Positions 50,952 through 60,689 are shown, counted from the stretch's first letter. The stretch is DNA of 64,000 bases from Paenibacillus nasutitermitis (GCF_014641075.1 NZ_BMHP01000002.1:558001-622000); one strand, 5' to 3'. Notes: generated from the sequence alone by a model not told the origin. Numbers and translations: made by a program.

Positions 50952-53069
50952 CTAGTCCTTCTCTTTGTCCTGCTTTTGGTCTTGCTTCTTTCGCTCGGAC
51001 TTTCCAGCTTTGTCGCGGGCCTCCCCGTTATCTTTTTGCTGCCGCTTTTTTTCTTTTTCCAGCTGCTTTTCCCTTTTTGATTGTTCTTTTTCTGCTTTTT
51101 TCTTTTCTTTTTCTTCCTTCTTGGATTTCTTCTTGTCCTGCTCGCTGCCCGGCTCGCCGGACTTTTTGCTTTGTTTGCCGGTTGGCAACCCCGGCGCCTT
51201 GGCAAAATCCAGAACGGGCTCATCTTTCAGCGCCTCCGACATTAAGGACTGGAAAAGAGCGGCTGCCGCTTTGGAACTTGTAGTCAAATAGTGACTGGTG
51301 TCTGTGTGGTCATATCCGAGCCATACCGATCCGACCAGCTGCGGCGTATAGCCGACAAACCAGTTGTCTTTGGCGCCTTCTCCCCCGGTTCCCGGCATCT
51401 CGGTCGTTCCTGTCTTGCCCGCGACAGCCCGATCGGCAAGCAGTGCCGCTTTTCCGGTACCGTCCCGTACGACGCCTTCCAGCTCTGTCGTTATCATTCG
51501 GGCAATTTCCGGCGCGGTCGCTTTAACACCAGCTTGGGGACCTGCTTCCGCCAGTACTTCACCGTCGGCGGATTCGATCCGGATAATGGAGTGGGCCAGC
51601 ATACGGGTACCGTCATTGGCAAATACCCCGAACGCCTCAGCCATCTCAAGGGGCGAAACACCATCTTGCAGCCCGCCAAGCGCAAGCCCCAGCGTGCGGT
51701 CGCCATCCGTCAATTTCAATCCGAACCGGTCCACGGCGTCCATCCCCGCGTCCATGCCCATTTCATGAAGCAGCCGGACCGCAGGAATATTATAGGAATG
51801 GATAATCGAATCATGAATTGTAACCTCTCCGTGATAGGCTCCGCCCGCATTCTTCGGCTGATAGCCCCCGTAATTAACGGGTTCGTCCAATAGCGTGTCG
51901 GTTGGCCGGTAGCCCTTCTCGAACGCCGGTGTATAAACCGCGATCGGCTTCATGGTGGAACCGGGCTGCCTCTTCAGTTGAACGGCACGGTTAAACCCGC
52001 GGAACGGCTGCTTGCCTCTGCCGCCGATCAATGCCCTGATGCCCCCGTCGCGGGGATCGACAAGCACGGCGCCGCTTTGAATCAATTGATCCGCCGAGCT
52101 TGTCGGGAACAATTCATCCTGCGCATAGATTTTTTCCGCTGCCTGCTGCATTCGTGTGTCGAGCGCCGTGTAGATACGCAGGCCTCCATGCAGTACCTCG
52201 TTTTCTGTCAGTCCGTATTTGGCAGAGGCCTCCCGGATTATCTGATCAACATAATAGGGGTATTTGAGAGCCTTCTCCTCCTTCGAGACGGGACTTCGCA
52301 ATGTTATGGCCTCATTAACCGCCTTCTGATAAACACTATCGGCAATCAGATCTTGATCCTTCATCAGCTGGAGCACAAGATTGCGGCGCTCTTTTGCCTT
52401 TTCCGGGTTTTTGAATGGCGTCAGCACGGAAGGAGCCTTAACCAGCCCTGCCAGCATGGCCGACTCTGCGACCGTAAGATCAGCTGGTAATTTGCCGAAG
52501 TAGGCATCTGCAGCACGCTTTATTCCCCAAGCCCCTTCTCCAAAATAAATCTGATTGACATACATTTCCATGATGGTGGCTTTATCATATTTTTCCTCTA
52601 TTTTTTTTGCAAGCAGAACCTCGTTCCATTTGCGGGACCATGTCCTCTCATGGGTCAAAAAAACATTTTTGGCAAGCTGCTGCGTAATGGTGCTTGCCCC
52701 CTGTTTCGTTTTTCCAGAGGTAAGATTGGTATACAATGCCCTGCCGATTCCCCATATATCCATGCCCTTATGCTCAAAGAATCGTTTGTCCTCGATTGCC
52801 ACGATAGCATCAATGAAAGATGAGGGCAGACTCGTATACCCGACCGCCTCTATTTTGCCCAGATTGATCCGGCTTGCTTCCTTGCCATTTGCTTCATAAA
52901 TCACTGTAGTTGCCGGCAGAGGCTGATCCAGCTTGGAAATATCCTGACTGTTGACCAGTACACGGAATGTTCCCCAACCGGCAGCCGCAATGAGGCACGC
53001 CGATACAATTAGGGCCGTAATGACTAAACTGCGCCGCTTTTGTTTCTTATTTGTGTTAAACGGATTCAT
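50952..53069 (-). CDS. Class A penicillin-binding protein (PBP1A family) with charged tail
   Basis: A 705-residue bifunctional enzyme: one TM anchor (about 14-36), GT51 glycosyltransferase with catalytic E93 in AIEDKRFFEHKG, and transpeptidase with STMK (S371, K374), SYN (425-427) and KTG (552-554). After about residue 625 comes a tail almost wholly of Lys, Glu, Gln and Asp. GGAGG precedes ATG 53069, though TTG 53090 also opens the frame. It polymerises and crosslinks peptidoglycan outside the membrane. Confidence 0.9.
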   Translation of the reverse strand: MNPFNTNKKQKRRSLVITALIVSACLIAAAGWGTFRVLVNSQDISKLDQPLPATTVIYEANGKEASRINLGKIEAVGYTSLPSSFIDAIVAIEDKRFFEHKGMDIWGIGRALYTNLTSGKTKQGASTITQQLAKNVFLTHERTWSRKWNEVLLAKKIEEKYDKATIMEMYVNQIYFGEGAWGIKRAADAYFGKLPADLTVAESAMLAGLVKAPSVLTPFKNPEKAKERRNLVLQLMKDQDLIADSVYQKAVNEAITLRSPVSKEEKALKYPYYVDQIIREASAKYGLTENEVLHGGLRIYTALDTRMQQAAEKIYAQDELFPTSSADQLIQSGAVLVDPRDGGIRALIGGRGKQPFRGFNRAVQLKRQPGSTMKPIAVYTPAFEKGYRPTDTLLDEPVNYGGYQPKNAGGAYHGEVTIHDSIIHSYNIPAVRLLHEMGMDAGMDAVDRFGLKLTDGDRTLGLALGGLQDGVSPLEMAEAFGVFANDGTRMLAHSIIRIESADGEVLAEAGPQAGVKATAPEIARMITTELEGVVRDGTGKAALLADRAVAGKTGTTEMPGTGGEGAKDNWFVGYTPQLVGSVWLGYDHTDTSHYLTTSSKAAAALFQSLMSEALKDEPVLDFAKAPGLPTGKQSKKSGEPGSEQDKKKSKKEEKEKKKAEKEQSKREKQLEKEKKRQQKDNGEARDKAGKSERKKQDQKQDKEKD

Positions 53070-53258
53070 CGATGCCCTCCACTCTTGCAAAGCCCTCTAT
53101 TGGAATTGCCAGTCTATAAGCATTCGCGGCAAACCTGTTTTTTCTGTACGTAACCACCTCAGGACTACGATAATCCGGGAATAGGATAGCAAGAAAACGA
53201 AAGCGAACACCCAAGATCTATGGTTTAATTAAAGGATAGGAAGGCGGGAAGAACAATC

Positions 53259-54197
53259 ATGACCAATCAGTTGAACAACTCGGTAAAAGGGGCCGACCAC
53301 CACTTTTTCTACCTGCTGTATCCTCCTGAGCCGTTCAGCTTCCAGGCTGTGCTCGGATATCTGAGCCGCTCCTCCAAGGAGTGTATGTTTGCTGTGACAG
53401 GCGGGCAGGTAACCCGGCTTGTGCCGGTAGGAGATGAGCATATTCTCGTTCGGCTTTCGGGTGCGGAGGACGGGTCAATCCGCATTGATTTTGCTGGCGA
53501 TGCACCGCTTCCTGAAGCTCATGTTCGCGAAGCAGTGGCATCTTATGTATGGGAATGGTTCGATTTGGAGCGCGATCTAAAACCTTTCTACGACATGGCA
53601 GAGGGAAATCCCCTCCTGCAAAATGCGATTGAGAAGCATTACGGTTTACGGATTATCGGCATTCACCAATTATTCGAAGCCTTGTGCTGGGGTGTGATGG
53701 GACAGCAAATCAATCTGGCTTTCGCCTACACCTTGAAAAAAAAATTCGTTGAAACCTTCGGCGAATCGGTTGAATGGGAAGGACAGTCCTATTGGATCTT
53801 TCCCGAACCGTCCAGGATTGCCGGTTTATCCGTCGAGGATCTTACACCTCTTCAGCTTACGGGAAAAAAATCCGAATATCTCATTGGGATCGCCTCCCTG
53901 ATGGACAGCGGGCAATTATCCAAGGAAAAGCTGCTCGCTCTGGGTGAGCTTCAGGCAATCGAGAAAGAACTGGTCGGTATCCGCGGAATTGGACCTTGGA
54001 CAGCCAATTATGTGCTGATGCGCTGCCTCCGCATTCCAACGGCATTCCCTATCGCGGACGTAGGTCTGCATAACGCGATCAAGCATGTGATGAACCTGGA
54101 AAATAAACCTACCCTTCAGCAAATCAGGGAGTTCTCCGCCCCGTGGGGGGAGTGGCTATCCTATTCCACCTTCTATTTATGGCGGATGATCGATTAG
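53259..54197 (+). CDS. alkA: DNA-3-methyladenine glycosylase II (AlkA-like)
   Basis: A 312-residue HhH-GPD base-excision glycosylase: N-terminal AlkA_N-like domain, helix-hairpin-helix LVGIRGIGPWTANYVLMR, and catalytic Asp in PIADVGLHNAIKH. GVMGQQINLAFAYTLKKKF is the family entry helix. It removes alkylated bases such as 3-methyladenine. No ada gene is adjacent. Confidence 0.88.
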   Translation: MTNQLNNSVKGADHHFFYLLYPPEPFSFQAVLGYLSRSSKECMFAVTGGQVTRLVPVGDEHILVRLSGAEDGSIRIDFAGDAPLPEAHVREAVASYVWEWFDLERDLKPFYDMAEGNPLLQNAIEKHYGLRIIGIHQLFEALCWGVMGQQINLAFAYTLKKKFVETFGESVEWEGQSYWIFPEPSRIAGLSVEDLTPLQLTGKKSEYLIGIASLMDSGQLSKEKLLALGELQAIEKELVGIRGIGPWTANYVLMRCLRIPTAFPIADVGLHNAIKHVMNLENKPTLQQIREFSAPWGEWLSYSTFYLWRMID

Positions 54198-54219
54198 TCC
54201 GACTTGCCAGAACAGCACT

Positions 54220-54261
54220 AAATCCCATAAGCCGCCTTCAAGCTGGTTTACGGGATTTTTT
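54220..54261 (+). terminator. Intrinsic terminator of alkA
   Basis: AAATCCC pairs with GGGATTT, extended by TAAGCC/GGTTTA after one mismatch, followed by a T run. Confidence 0.75.
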
Positions 54262-54306
54262 GATACTTCCGCTTGAAAATTTGGATCAACAGCCAAAAAT
54301 TCACAC

Positions 54307-55452
54307 TTAATCCGGTTTGACTTTCACCCACGCTTGTCTCTTATGACTCTCCAGAATCGCCTCGGTGATCTTCATCATGTAATGGCCATCCTCCATAGAA
54401 GCGAATGTGCGTGAATCCTGATCCGGCTTACCCTCTTGGGCTTGCTCCACCGCAGCGTAGAAATCGATGAAGAGATTCTTCACTCCGTCAGGCCAGCCTT
54501 CCTCATGGCCTCCCGGATAATGAACCATAGCCGCCGCCTCATCGGACAGCTCATCCCGGTCGCTGCCGATTTCCCGATTCGAAGAACCCCGCCTGCCAGT
54601 CCACAGCCGGTTCGGCTGTTCCTGATCCCAATGGAGCGATTCCGATGCTGCAGAAATTTCAAAGAAGAGCTTATTCTTCCTTCCGGCGCTCACTTGCGAA
54701 ACTGTAAAGACGCCCTGGGCGCCGCCTTCCAGATGGATCATTACGATCCCGCAATCCTCTGTATCTATGGGGACATCTTTATATTGCGCATGGCCATTCT
54801 CGCCTGTCAGCACCTTGCGGGTCGGATGAACGGTTTTGAGATCGGCTAATACCTCGACGATTCTCTCTCCGGTCACATGCTGGACCAGATCGCACCAATG
54901 CGATCCGATATCGGCGATCGCTCTTGTCGCTCCGCCGTGCTCCGCGTACATCCGCCAGTTGCTGTCCGTTTCCTCCAGCAGCCAATCCTGCAAATATCCG
55001 CCTGTCACCAGGTGGATTCGGCCGGTCCCGCCATCTGCGATGCGGCGCTTGGACTCTGCAACCAGGGGATAATGGCGGTAATTATAACAGACACCGCTGA
55101 CAACCGCCGAGGTCCTGGCAAGCTCCACCAGCTCGGCCGACTCCCGGCTGTCAATCGCCAGCGGTTTTTCGGAGAGCAGATGCTTGCCGGCAAGCAGCGC
55201 TTCTTTATTAATCCTGTAATGAAGGTCATTAGGCGTGCAGTTGTGCACCGCTTCAATCTCCTGATCCCGGATCAGCTCCTCCGGCGAGCCGTAAGCCTTT
55301 GGTATGGCATACTGAGCCGCCATTTTCTCGGCCTTGACCAGGCTGCTTCCGGAAATCGCGACTACCTCCACATGCGGCAGCCGTCTTAGCGCTTCAATAT
55401 GAAAGCTTGCGGAAAATCCGGTTCCGACTATGCCGATCTTTATTTTATCCAT
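54307..55452 (-). CDS. Gfo/Idh/MocA family oxidoreductase
   Basis: A 381-residue NAD(P)-dependent dehydrogenase: Rossmann motif GIVGTGFSASFHIEAL, NCTPNDLHY, GKHLLSEKPLA with catalytic Lys, and AIADIGSHWCDLVQH. Its C-terminal half is longer than that of the 2441-3418 copy and includes YPGGHEEGWPDGVKN. Probable sugar or inositol dehydrogenase; substrate unknown. Convergent with alkA. Confidence 0.87.
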   Translation of the reverse strand: MDKIKIGIVGTGFSASFHIEALRRLPHVEVVAISGSSLVKAEKMAAQYAIPKAYGSPEELIRDQEIEAVHNCTPNDLHYRINKEALLAGKHLLSEKPLAIDSRESAELVELARTSAVVSGVCYNYRHYPLVAESKRRIADGGTGRIHLVTGGYLQDWLLEETDSNWRMYAEHGGATRAIADIGSHWCDLVQHVTGERIVEVLADLKTVHPTRKVLTGENGHAQYKDVPIDTEDCGIVMIHLEGGAQGVFTVSQVSAGRKNKLFFEISAASESLHWDQEQPNRLWTGRRGSSNREIGSDRDELSDEAAAMVHYPGGHEEGWPDGVKNLFIDFYAAVEQAQEGKPDQDSRTFASMEDGHYMMKITEAILESHKRQAWVKVKPD

Positions 55453-55526
55453 CCTGCTTCTCCCCTATCTTTGAAAGTCTGTATTCCAATAGTCGACCCC
55501 TTCCAAAATAGCTTCCCGTTTAGAGA

Positions 55527-55567
55527 TACAAAAACCGCTCCCACGTCAATTGAGTAGGGGCGGTTTT
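55527..55567 (-). terminator. Intrinsic terminator
   Basis: AAAACCGC pairs with GCGGTTTT, with inner CCC/GGG; a T run follows on the minus strand, just past the 55580 gene. Confidence 0.75.
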
Positions 55568-55579
55568 AGTCTGTCTTTA

Positions 55580-55855
55580 TCATACGCCAAAGAATCGGTC
55601 GTTCACGTTCTGTTGGTAAGACAGGCTATCCAGACAGGTCAGCGAGTTACATAGACCAGGCAGCGACTCATCCGCAAGCGCCTCAAGCTTCTGAGAAAAT
55701 TGTTTATGCTGCATGCGGGCGATATCGTCCTCCGGGTACCGTTCCAGATAAATTTCTAGCTCCGAAAGCGTATCCTCAATCATGTGCAGCACTTCCGACT
55801 TATCGATTGTTTTATCCTCGGGAAGGATCTCCCATAACTCGATTGCATGATTCAT
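55580..55855 (-). CDS. Small acidic hypothetical protein
   Basis: A 91-residue, mostly helical acidic protein (MNHAIELWEILPEDKTIDKS start). AGGAGG lies 11 nt before ATG 55855, and a terminator follows. No family recognised. Confidence 0.65.
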   Translation of the reverse strand: MNHAIELWEILPEDKTIDKSEVLHMIEDTLSELEIYLERYPEDDIARMQHKQFSQKLEALADESLPGLCNSLTCLDSLSYQQNVNDRFFGV

Positions 55856-55911
55856 TCTATATGTTCCTCCTGATTGTAAATGGTGAAGTTGTCCCCTTTC
55901 CTATTACCACA

Positions 55912-56478
55912 TTACCGGGGCTTCAAACCTTCTTCAGGCTCAATATCAGGGCTTGTGTCAGCGGTATCCCCTGAACTGCCGTAACTCTCTACTTCTTTCC
56001 AGGCGTCCGCATTATCAAATCTTCCGGGGTTCTTCTGGCGGTTGGCACCTGCGCCTGCGGGTGGCGGGGTCATGACCTGCTCTTCGACAGGCCGTTCTTC
56101 ATTCAGTTCCATGTTAGAAGCATCTTCGATACAAGTCAGCGCCGCAGGAAGTGCCTGCAGTCGCTCATATCCTATGGGCTGTCCGCACACCTTGCATTGG
56201 CCATAGGTCCCTTCTTTCATGCGGGCAAGGGCTTCGTTGACCTCATCGAGCCTATTCTGCAACGAATCATCAACTGCCATATCGCGCCCGCGCTCGAACG
56301 TTTCCGTTCCCAGGTCGGCGGGATGATTGTCATAAGCGGAGAGTTCTCCGATGGAATCGGTAATCATCTCCTTTTGGTCGGCATCCCCTTCGAGTTCGAA
56401 ATGGTGCTTCAGCTCTTCTTTTTCCACCTTGAGCATATGTCGCAGCTCTTTCAGCTGTTTTTCATTCAGCGTTGTCAT
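55912..56478 (-). CDS. TraR/DksA-type zinc-finger protein (YteA-like)
   Basis: A 188-residue protein: N-terminal coiled coil (MTTLNEKQLKELRHMLKVEK), then GTYGQCKVCGQPIGYERLQA and LTCIEDA forming the zinc knuckle. Only three cysteines are seen, the fourth ligand being replaced, as in several YteA proteins. The C-terminal tail is Pro/Asp-rich. The frame opens at 56655, but AAAGGGG precedes ATG 56478. YteA homologues are linked to sporulation; role unproven. Confidence 0.8.
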   Translation of the reverse strand: MTTLNEKQLKELRHMLKVEKEELKHHFELEGDADQKEMITDSIGELSAYDNHPADLGTETFERGRDMAVDDSLQNRLDEVNEALARMKEGTYGQCKVCGQPIGYERLQALPAALTCIEDASNMELNEERPVEEQVMTPPPAGAGANRQKNPGRFDNADAWKEVESYGSSGDTADTSPDIEPEEGLKPR

Positions 56479-56575
56479 GATCGTTACCCCTTTGCAAAAG
56501 AATTCGGATGTCCGCGTTAGGCGGCTCCCGTTCTTCTCTTTACCCGGCAGAAACAAGCGGCTAACAGCACAATCT

Positions 56576-56779
56576 CTAAATGTTCGAAGCGGGGGCAGAA
56601 TCGGCAGGCCTCCACAACCCGTCGAACCAGAACAATACAGCACCTTCAACAGCATCCGGGCTAATTTTCCCTGCCGGGAGATGGATGTATTTTCCTTCCA
56701 CGATTATAATGGCAATCTCCCCCTCATAGCGGTGATATATGGCGTTCCGTCTGATCGCGCAATGACCTTGTTCAGTCAG
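56576..56779 (-). CDS. Small hypothetical protein, possible CTG start
   Basis: AAGGAGG lies 9 nt before CTG 56779; from there 67 residues follow (TEQGHCAIRRNAIYHRYEGE, then IAIIIVEGKYIHLPAGKISP, ending near WFDGLWRPADS). The frame continues upstream to ATG 56836, but that region is a strong hairpin and the ribosome binding site points inside. No family recognised. Confidence 0.5.
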   Translation of the reverse strand: MTEQGHCAIRRNAIYHRYEGEIAIIIVEGKYIHLPAGKISPDAVEGAVLFWFDGLWRPADSAPASNI

Positions 56780-56809
56780 CTTCCTGTCCCTCCTTAATAA
56801 CGAGAATAA

Positions 56810-56848
56810 CCATGGCCCCCTGTACCATAGAGGCAAAGGGGGCCATGG
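56810..56848 (-). terminator. Hairpin between the PPIase gene and the 56576 ORF
   Basis: A perfect 11-bp stem CCATGGCCCCC/GGGGGCCATGG with a 17-nt loop, 26 nt past the PPIase stop. T tract poor, so it may slow rather than stop transcription. Confidence 0.5.
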
Positions 56849-56873
56849 AAAGATTGGCTAACACAAGGCCAAA

Positions 56874-58037
56874 CTAGTTCAATGCAATTTTCGTTATTTT
56901 CGCTGGCAGCTCATTGGCCATAAAGGCGTCCATCAGCTCGGAGGCGATTGTTTTCTTGATCGTCAGCTTGTCGTCAGCGGAGAGGCCGGCGAACGTTTTT
57001 GTATCGCGCTTCTCGACTTTTATAATATGGTAACCGAATTCTGTTTGAACAGGCGCTCCAATCGTTCCTACCGGCTGGGAGTTGGCTGCATTCTTAAACC
57101 CTTCCACCCACACGCCCGTTTGTTGGTTCTCATATAGACCGCCATTTCCAGACGATCCGGGATCTTCGGAATATTCCTTGGCCAGAGCTGCCCAATCTCC
57201 GCCGTTGTCCAGAAGTCCTTTCACTTTCTTGGCGCGCTCCAGCGCCTCGGCATCCGTGCGTACGGTCTCGCCGGTCTGGTTATCGGCTGTTGCCACGAGG
57301 ATATGGCGCACGGATACGACATTATAATCGTTTTTTGTCTGCTCGAATCTGGCTTTGAGCTGAGCTTCTGTCACTTTGTTCTCCATATTGCGCAGCGCAA
57401 AGGTGATCATCGTGTAGAATTGCTTCACATCGCTATCGGCCAGACCTGCTTTCTCGTTACTCGTTTTCACTTGCGGATTCTGGGTAACAAAGGCCGTATA
57501 CTGCTGCATAAACTGATTGAGCTCCGCCTGCTCTGCTGTACTTAATGCAGTTCCGGCAGAAGGGGCATAAAGCAGCTTATAGGCGATATATTCGCGGAGA
57601 AACTGCTCTTTCATCTCCGGGTCCGTCATATAGGCCGAGGTTTGGGGATTAACCATTCCAAAGAACAGAGAGAATTTCTCAAATTCCTTATTGGTGACCT
57701 GCCCTCCCGTATAGGTGGCAATCACTTTGTCCTCTGCCGGAGCGGCTGCGGCGGAAGTGGTGCCTGTTTTGACTTCGATGGTTTTGAGCTTGGCGTTCCA
57801 GTTCACGCTGGCCCCTACGAGCTTTCCGATATCCTTGAGGTAAACATAGGTTTTCCCTTCATAATCTATAGTGGGATTTGCCAAAACAACCGATTTCCCA
57901 TTGAGCGTGATTTTCGTATTTTTGTTCAATAGCGCCTTGATCGCCTGGATACCGTCATCGGCAAAAACAGCTGAAGATGCGGTTAATAACGAACCGACAA
58001 TAGCCCCAATCACAAACGGTCTAATCGACTTCTTCAT
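56874..58037 (-). CDS. Secreted PrsA-like peptidyl-prolyl isomerase with copper-amine-oxidase-like domain
   Basis: About 387 residues: type I signal peptide (about 1-26, ending VFADD, no lipobox Cys), copper-amine-oxidase-like domain (about 35-95: VVLANPTIDYEGKTYVYLKD), then SurA/PrsA-like helices and a parvulin rotamase domain (VRHILVATADNQTG, YSEDPGSSGNGG, FGYHIIKVEKR). GAGAGGGG precedes ATG 58037, though TTG 58055 also fits. It is a foldase for secreted proteins. Membrane attachment as in lipoprotein PrsA is not supported by sequence. Confidence 0.87.
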   Translation of the reverse strand: MKKSIRPFVIGAIVGSLLTASSAVFADDGIQAIKALLNKNTKITLNGKSVVLANPTIDYEGKTYVYLKDIGKLVGASVNWNAKLKTIEVKTGTTSAAAAPAEDKVIATYTGGQVTNKEFEKFSLFFGMVNPQTSAYMTDPEMKEQFLREYIAYKLLYAPSAGTALSTAEQAELNQFMQQYTAFVTQNPQVKTSNEKAGLADSDVKQFYTMITFALRNMENKVTEAQLKARFEQTKNDYNVVSVRHILVATADNQTGETVRTDAEALERAKKVKGLLDNGGDWAALAKEYSEDPGSSGNGGLYENQQTGVWVEGFKNAANSQPVGTIGAPVQTEFGYHIIKVEKRDTKTFAGLSADDKLTIKKTIASELMDAFMANELPAKITKIALN

Positions 58038-58232
58038 TATGTATTCCCCTCTCAACTATCGGACTCTCCGCTCATTATAGCATGATAGATATACATAAAT
58101 AGCCTCTCCAAGTAAATCTTTTCCTCTGCCTGTTTCGTCCTGATAGAAAAGGACCCTGCCAAAGGGATTGCAACTTTATAATCAATAATTTATGCTTAGA
58201 AACGGTATGTCTGCTGATAGGAGAGATTGGAA

Positions 58233-58901
58233 TTGAAAACAATAGCGAAATTTGATATTAAACGGTTCATCCCGCTGCTGGGAATGCTCATATTTCCGGT
58301 GCTTGGCTGGATGTATACCTGGATCAATAATCAGGATACGCAGGCGTATAGTCTGATGACGGATCTGGATAACCTGATCCCCTTCCTGAAACTGTTCGTT
58401 CTGCCCTATTCTATTTGGATTTTCTATATTTATATTTGCCTGATTTATTTCTTCATCAAGGATCCCCGCGTATACATCCGGTGCCTGCTGACCTATGCAA
58501 TCTGCGCGCTTGTTTGTTACGGCATTTATCTGGTTTTTCAAACAACCGTTCCCAGGCCGCAGCTCTCGGGCAATGATCCCCTCACCAGACTGATGTCTTT
58601 TGTTTATAACCGCGACCAACCATATAACTGTTTCCCAAGCATTCATTGCTTCTCCAGTTATATGGTGATGAAGGCGCTGCACACCAGCGGATTCCGCAAC
58701 CGCATGAACCAGTTCCTGATTTATGGGATGTCCTCCCTCATCATCTGTTCCACATTGTTCGTCAAGCAGCATGTGCTGCTGGATGTGGTCGCAGGTGTTA
58801 TGTTGGCCGATACCGTGTATCGGCTGTTGACAGTCCTTGAGAAGAAACGCACAAGCGCCAAGGCGGACGCATCCCGCAGCTACAAGATGCTGGACGTTTA
58901 A
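58233..58901 (+). CDS. PAP2-family phosphatase, membrane bound
   Basis: A 222-residue polytopic membrane protein. Motifs are TTVPRPQ-like entry, FPSIHCFSSY (His) and FVKQHVLLDVVAG (His-Asp), the last two forming the PAP2/Aur1-type active site. TTG 58233 follows AGGAG by 9 nt; TTG 58227 is an alternative. It removes phosphate from a lipid such as undecaprenyl-PP or PA; substrate unknown. Confidence 0.82.
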   Translation: MKTIAKFDIKRFIPLLGMLIFPVLGWMYTWINNQDTQAYSLMTDLDNLIPFLKLFVLPYSIWIFYIYICLIYFFIKDPRVYIRCLLTYAICALVCYGIYLVFQTTVPRPQLSGNDPLTRLMSFVYNRDQPYNCFPSIHCFSSYMVMKALHTSGFRNRMNQFLIYGMSSLIICSTLFVKQHVLLDVVAGVMLADTVYRLLTVLEKKRTSAKADASRSYKMLDV

Positions 58902-58976
58902 CCCCTCCCGGTTTTGGCAGGAACAGCAAATACCCCTTCTTATCCATACAGACATGAAGGGGTGGTCGCATGCTGA

Positions 58977-59966
58977 TTATTTAAACAAAGACAGATACTG
59001 CCCATAACCTTCCTGTTCCATGTCCATCTTGGGAATGAACCGCAGGGCGGCGGAATTGATGCAGTAGCGAAGACCGCTTGGACCCGGACCGTCATTGAAT
59101 ACATGGCCCAGATGGGAGTCCGCCTCCTTGCTGCGCACTTCCGTACGGATCATCATATGGGTGAGATCCTTCTTCTCCGTGACATGCCCGCTGACGACAG
59201 GCTTGGTAAAGCTCGGCCAGCCGCAGTTGGAATCGAATTTGTCCAGCGAACTAAACAATGGCTCTCCCGAAACGATATCCACATACAATCCCTCACCATT
59301 AAAATCCCAAAACTCATTGTGGAATGGAGGCTCTGTTCCATTATTCTGCGTAACCTCATACTGCATGGGAGTCAGCTTCTCCTTGCGGTTAGCTTTATCC
59401 TTCTCGGTGTTCCAGCGGCTTTTAATAAATGCGTCGCGGCCGGACCCTTTACGGTACATCCGGTATCTGAGCGGATTCTTCTTATGGTAATTCTGATGAT
59501 AATCTTCAGCCGGGTAGAATGGGCCGGCCGGTACAATCTCGGTCACAATCGGCCCTTCGAACCGGCCGCTCTCATGCAGCTTGAGCTTGGATTTTTCGGC
59601 TGACAGGCGCTGCTCCTCCGTATGGTAGAATATCGCTGTGCGGTAGGAGGAGCCGCGGTCATGAAACTGTCCGCCGGCATCGGTTGGATCAATTTGCATC
59701 CAATACGTTTCCAGGAGCTTCTCATAGGAATAAATCGCGGGGTCAAATGTAATTTGTACGACTTCCGCGTGACCCGTCGTTTCGGAACATACCTCTTTGT
59801 AGGTGGGGTTTAGCGTATGCCCGCCCATATATCCGGAAACGACGCTGATAATGCCCGGCATTTCTTCGAAAGGAGTAACCATGCACCAGAAGCAGCCGCC
59901 AGCGAAGGTTGCCAATTCGTACAAGTCCGCCGCTTCATCCAGCCTTTGTTCATTTTCCATATTCAT
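58977..59966 (-). CDS. msrAB: Bifunctional peptide methionine sulfoxide reductase MsrAB
   Basis: A 329-residue fusion: MsrA (about 15-175) with GGCFWC (C25 nucleophile), then MsrB (about 190-325) with [10 protein letters not shown] and the catalytic Cys in [13 protein letters not shown]. The MsrB zinc CxxC pairs are not evident, the first being replaced by [10 protein letters not shown]. It reduces both S and R epimers of methionine sulfoxide. GAGGGG precedes ATG 59966. Confidence 0.92.
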   Translation of the reverse strand: MNMENEQRLDEAADLYELATFAGGCFWCMVTPFEEMPGIISVVSGYMGGHTLNPTYKEVCSETTGHAEVVQITFDPAIYSYEKLLETYWMQIDPTDAGGQFHDRGSSYRTAIFYHTEEQRLSAEKSKLKLHESGRFEGPIVTEIVPAGPFYPAEDYHQNYHKKNPLRYRMYRKGSGRDAFIKSRWNTEKDKANRKEKLTPMQYEVTQNNGTEPPFHNEFWDFNGEGLYVDIVSGEPLFSSLDKFDSNCGWPSFTKPVVSGHVTEKKDLTHMMIRTEVRSKEADSHLGHVFNDGPGPSGLRYCINSAALRFIPKMDMEQEGYGQYLSLFK

Positions 59967-60004
59967 CGCTTTCCCCTCACTTCTGTATGGCTAAGCCAGA
60001 ATGA

Positions 60005-60568
60005 TTAACTACGGAACAGGCCATACCCATTAAGCGGCACAATCGGCTGTTCATCGATATTCAGCCCATCCCCTTCGGGATGGAGCGCCACCTGAACGAG
60101 CCACTTGGTAAACCCGGCTACATTCATCGTTGCCATTTCTTCCAGACTGTAAAACCCCGCCGCGTCAACTTCATACTGGTCAGGCGTCGGCTCGCCGGAG
60201 ACATATTCCATGGAGAAGCCGATATAGACATTGTGAATCCGGCCTGGCTGATCGCGCAGCGCAACAACACTTTTCACAACCGCTTCAATCCCCGTTTCCT
60301 CAAGCACTTCGCGGCAAATCGTTTCATGGATAAGCTCCGCTTCCTCGATATAACCGCCAGGATTGGTCCAATAGCCTTTACCGGGCTCCTGCGCGCGCCG
60401 TACGAGCAGCACCTTCTTATCCTTCACGACAAGCGCGCCCACACCCACACTGTAATTACCCCAATGTACGAAGCTGCAAGCGGTACACGCGCTTCGGAAT
60501 ATGCCGTCAATCTCCCTCGGCTCCATTGCACTGCCGCAAGTCATACAATATTTCGCTTCCATCCGCAT
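60005..60568 (-). CDS. Nudix hydrolase with N-terminal zinc ribbon
   Basis: A 187-residue protein: zinc ribbon CMTCGSAMEPREI and CTACSFVHW, then a Nudix domain. The Nudix box runs from GGYIEEAELIHETI through CREVLEETGI and is complete. The zinc-ribbon layout resembles NUDIX hydrolases of the NADH-pyrophosphatase type, although substrate cannot be assigned. Confidence 0.85.
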   Translation of the reverse strand: MRMEAKYCMTCGSAMEPREIDGIFRSACTACSFVHWGNYSVGVGALVVKDKKVLLVRRAQEPGKGYWTNPGGYIEEAELIHETICREVLEETGIEAVVKSVVALRDQPGRIHNVYIGFSMEYVSGEPTPDQYEVDAAGFYSLEEMATMNVAGFTKWLVQVALHPEGDGLNIDEQPIVPLNGYGLFRS

Positions 60569-60656
60569 TCACCCTATTCGTTTCTGTATCTTGCCTTTGT
60601 GCCAGATAAGTCCATCTGCCAATCTCATTATAACCCATGTTAATCCGCAAAAAGAA

Positions 60657-60689
60657 CAAAAAAATCCGCACCCCTATGGGCAGCGGATT
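60657..60689 (-). terminator. Intrinsic terminator of the SleB-like gene
   Basis: AATCCGC pairs with GCGGATT; a run of seven or more T follows on the minus strand. Confidence 0.8.

Noticed and set aside
58182..58955. 257-residue frame opposite the PAP2 gene
   Set aside because: A shadow of the real gene; composition follows the antisense codons, and PAP2 motifs are on the other strand.
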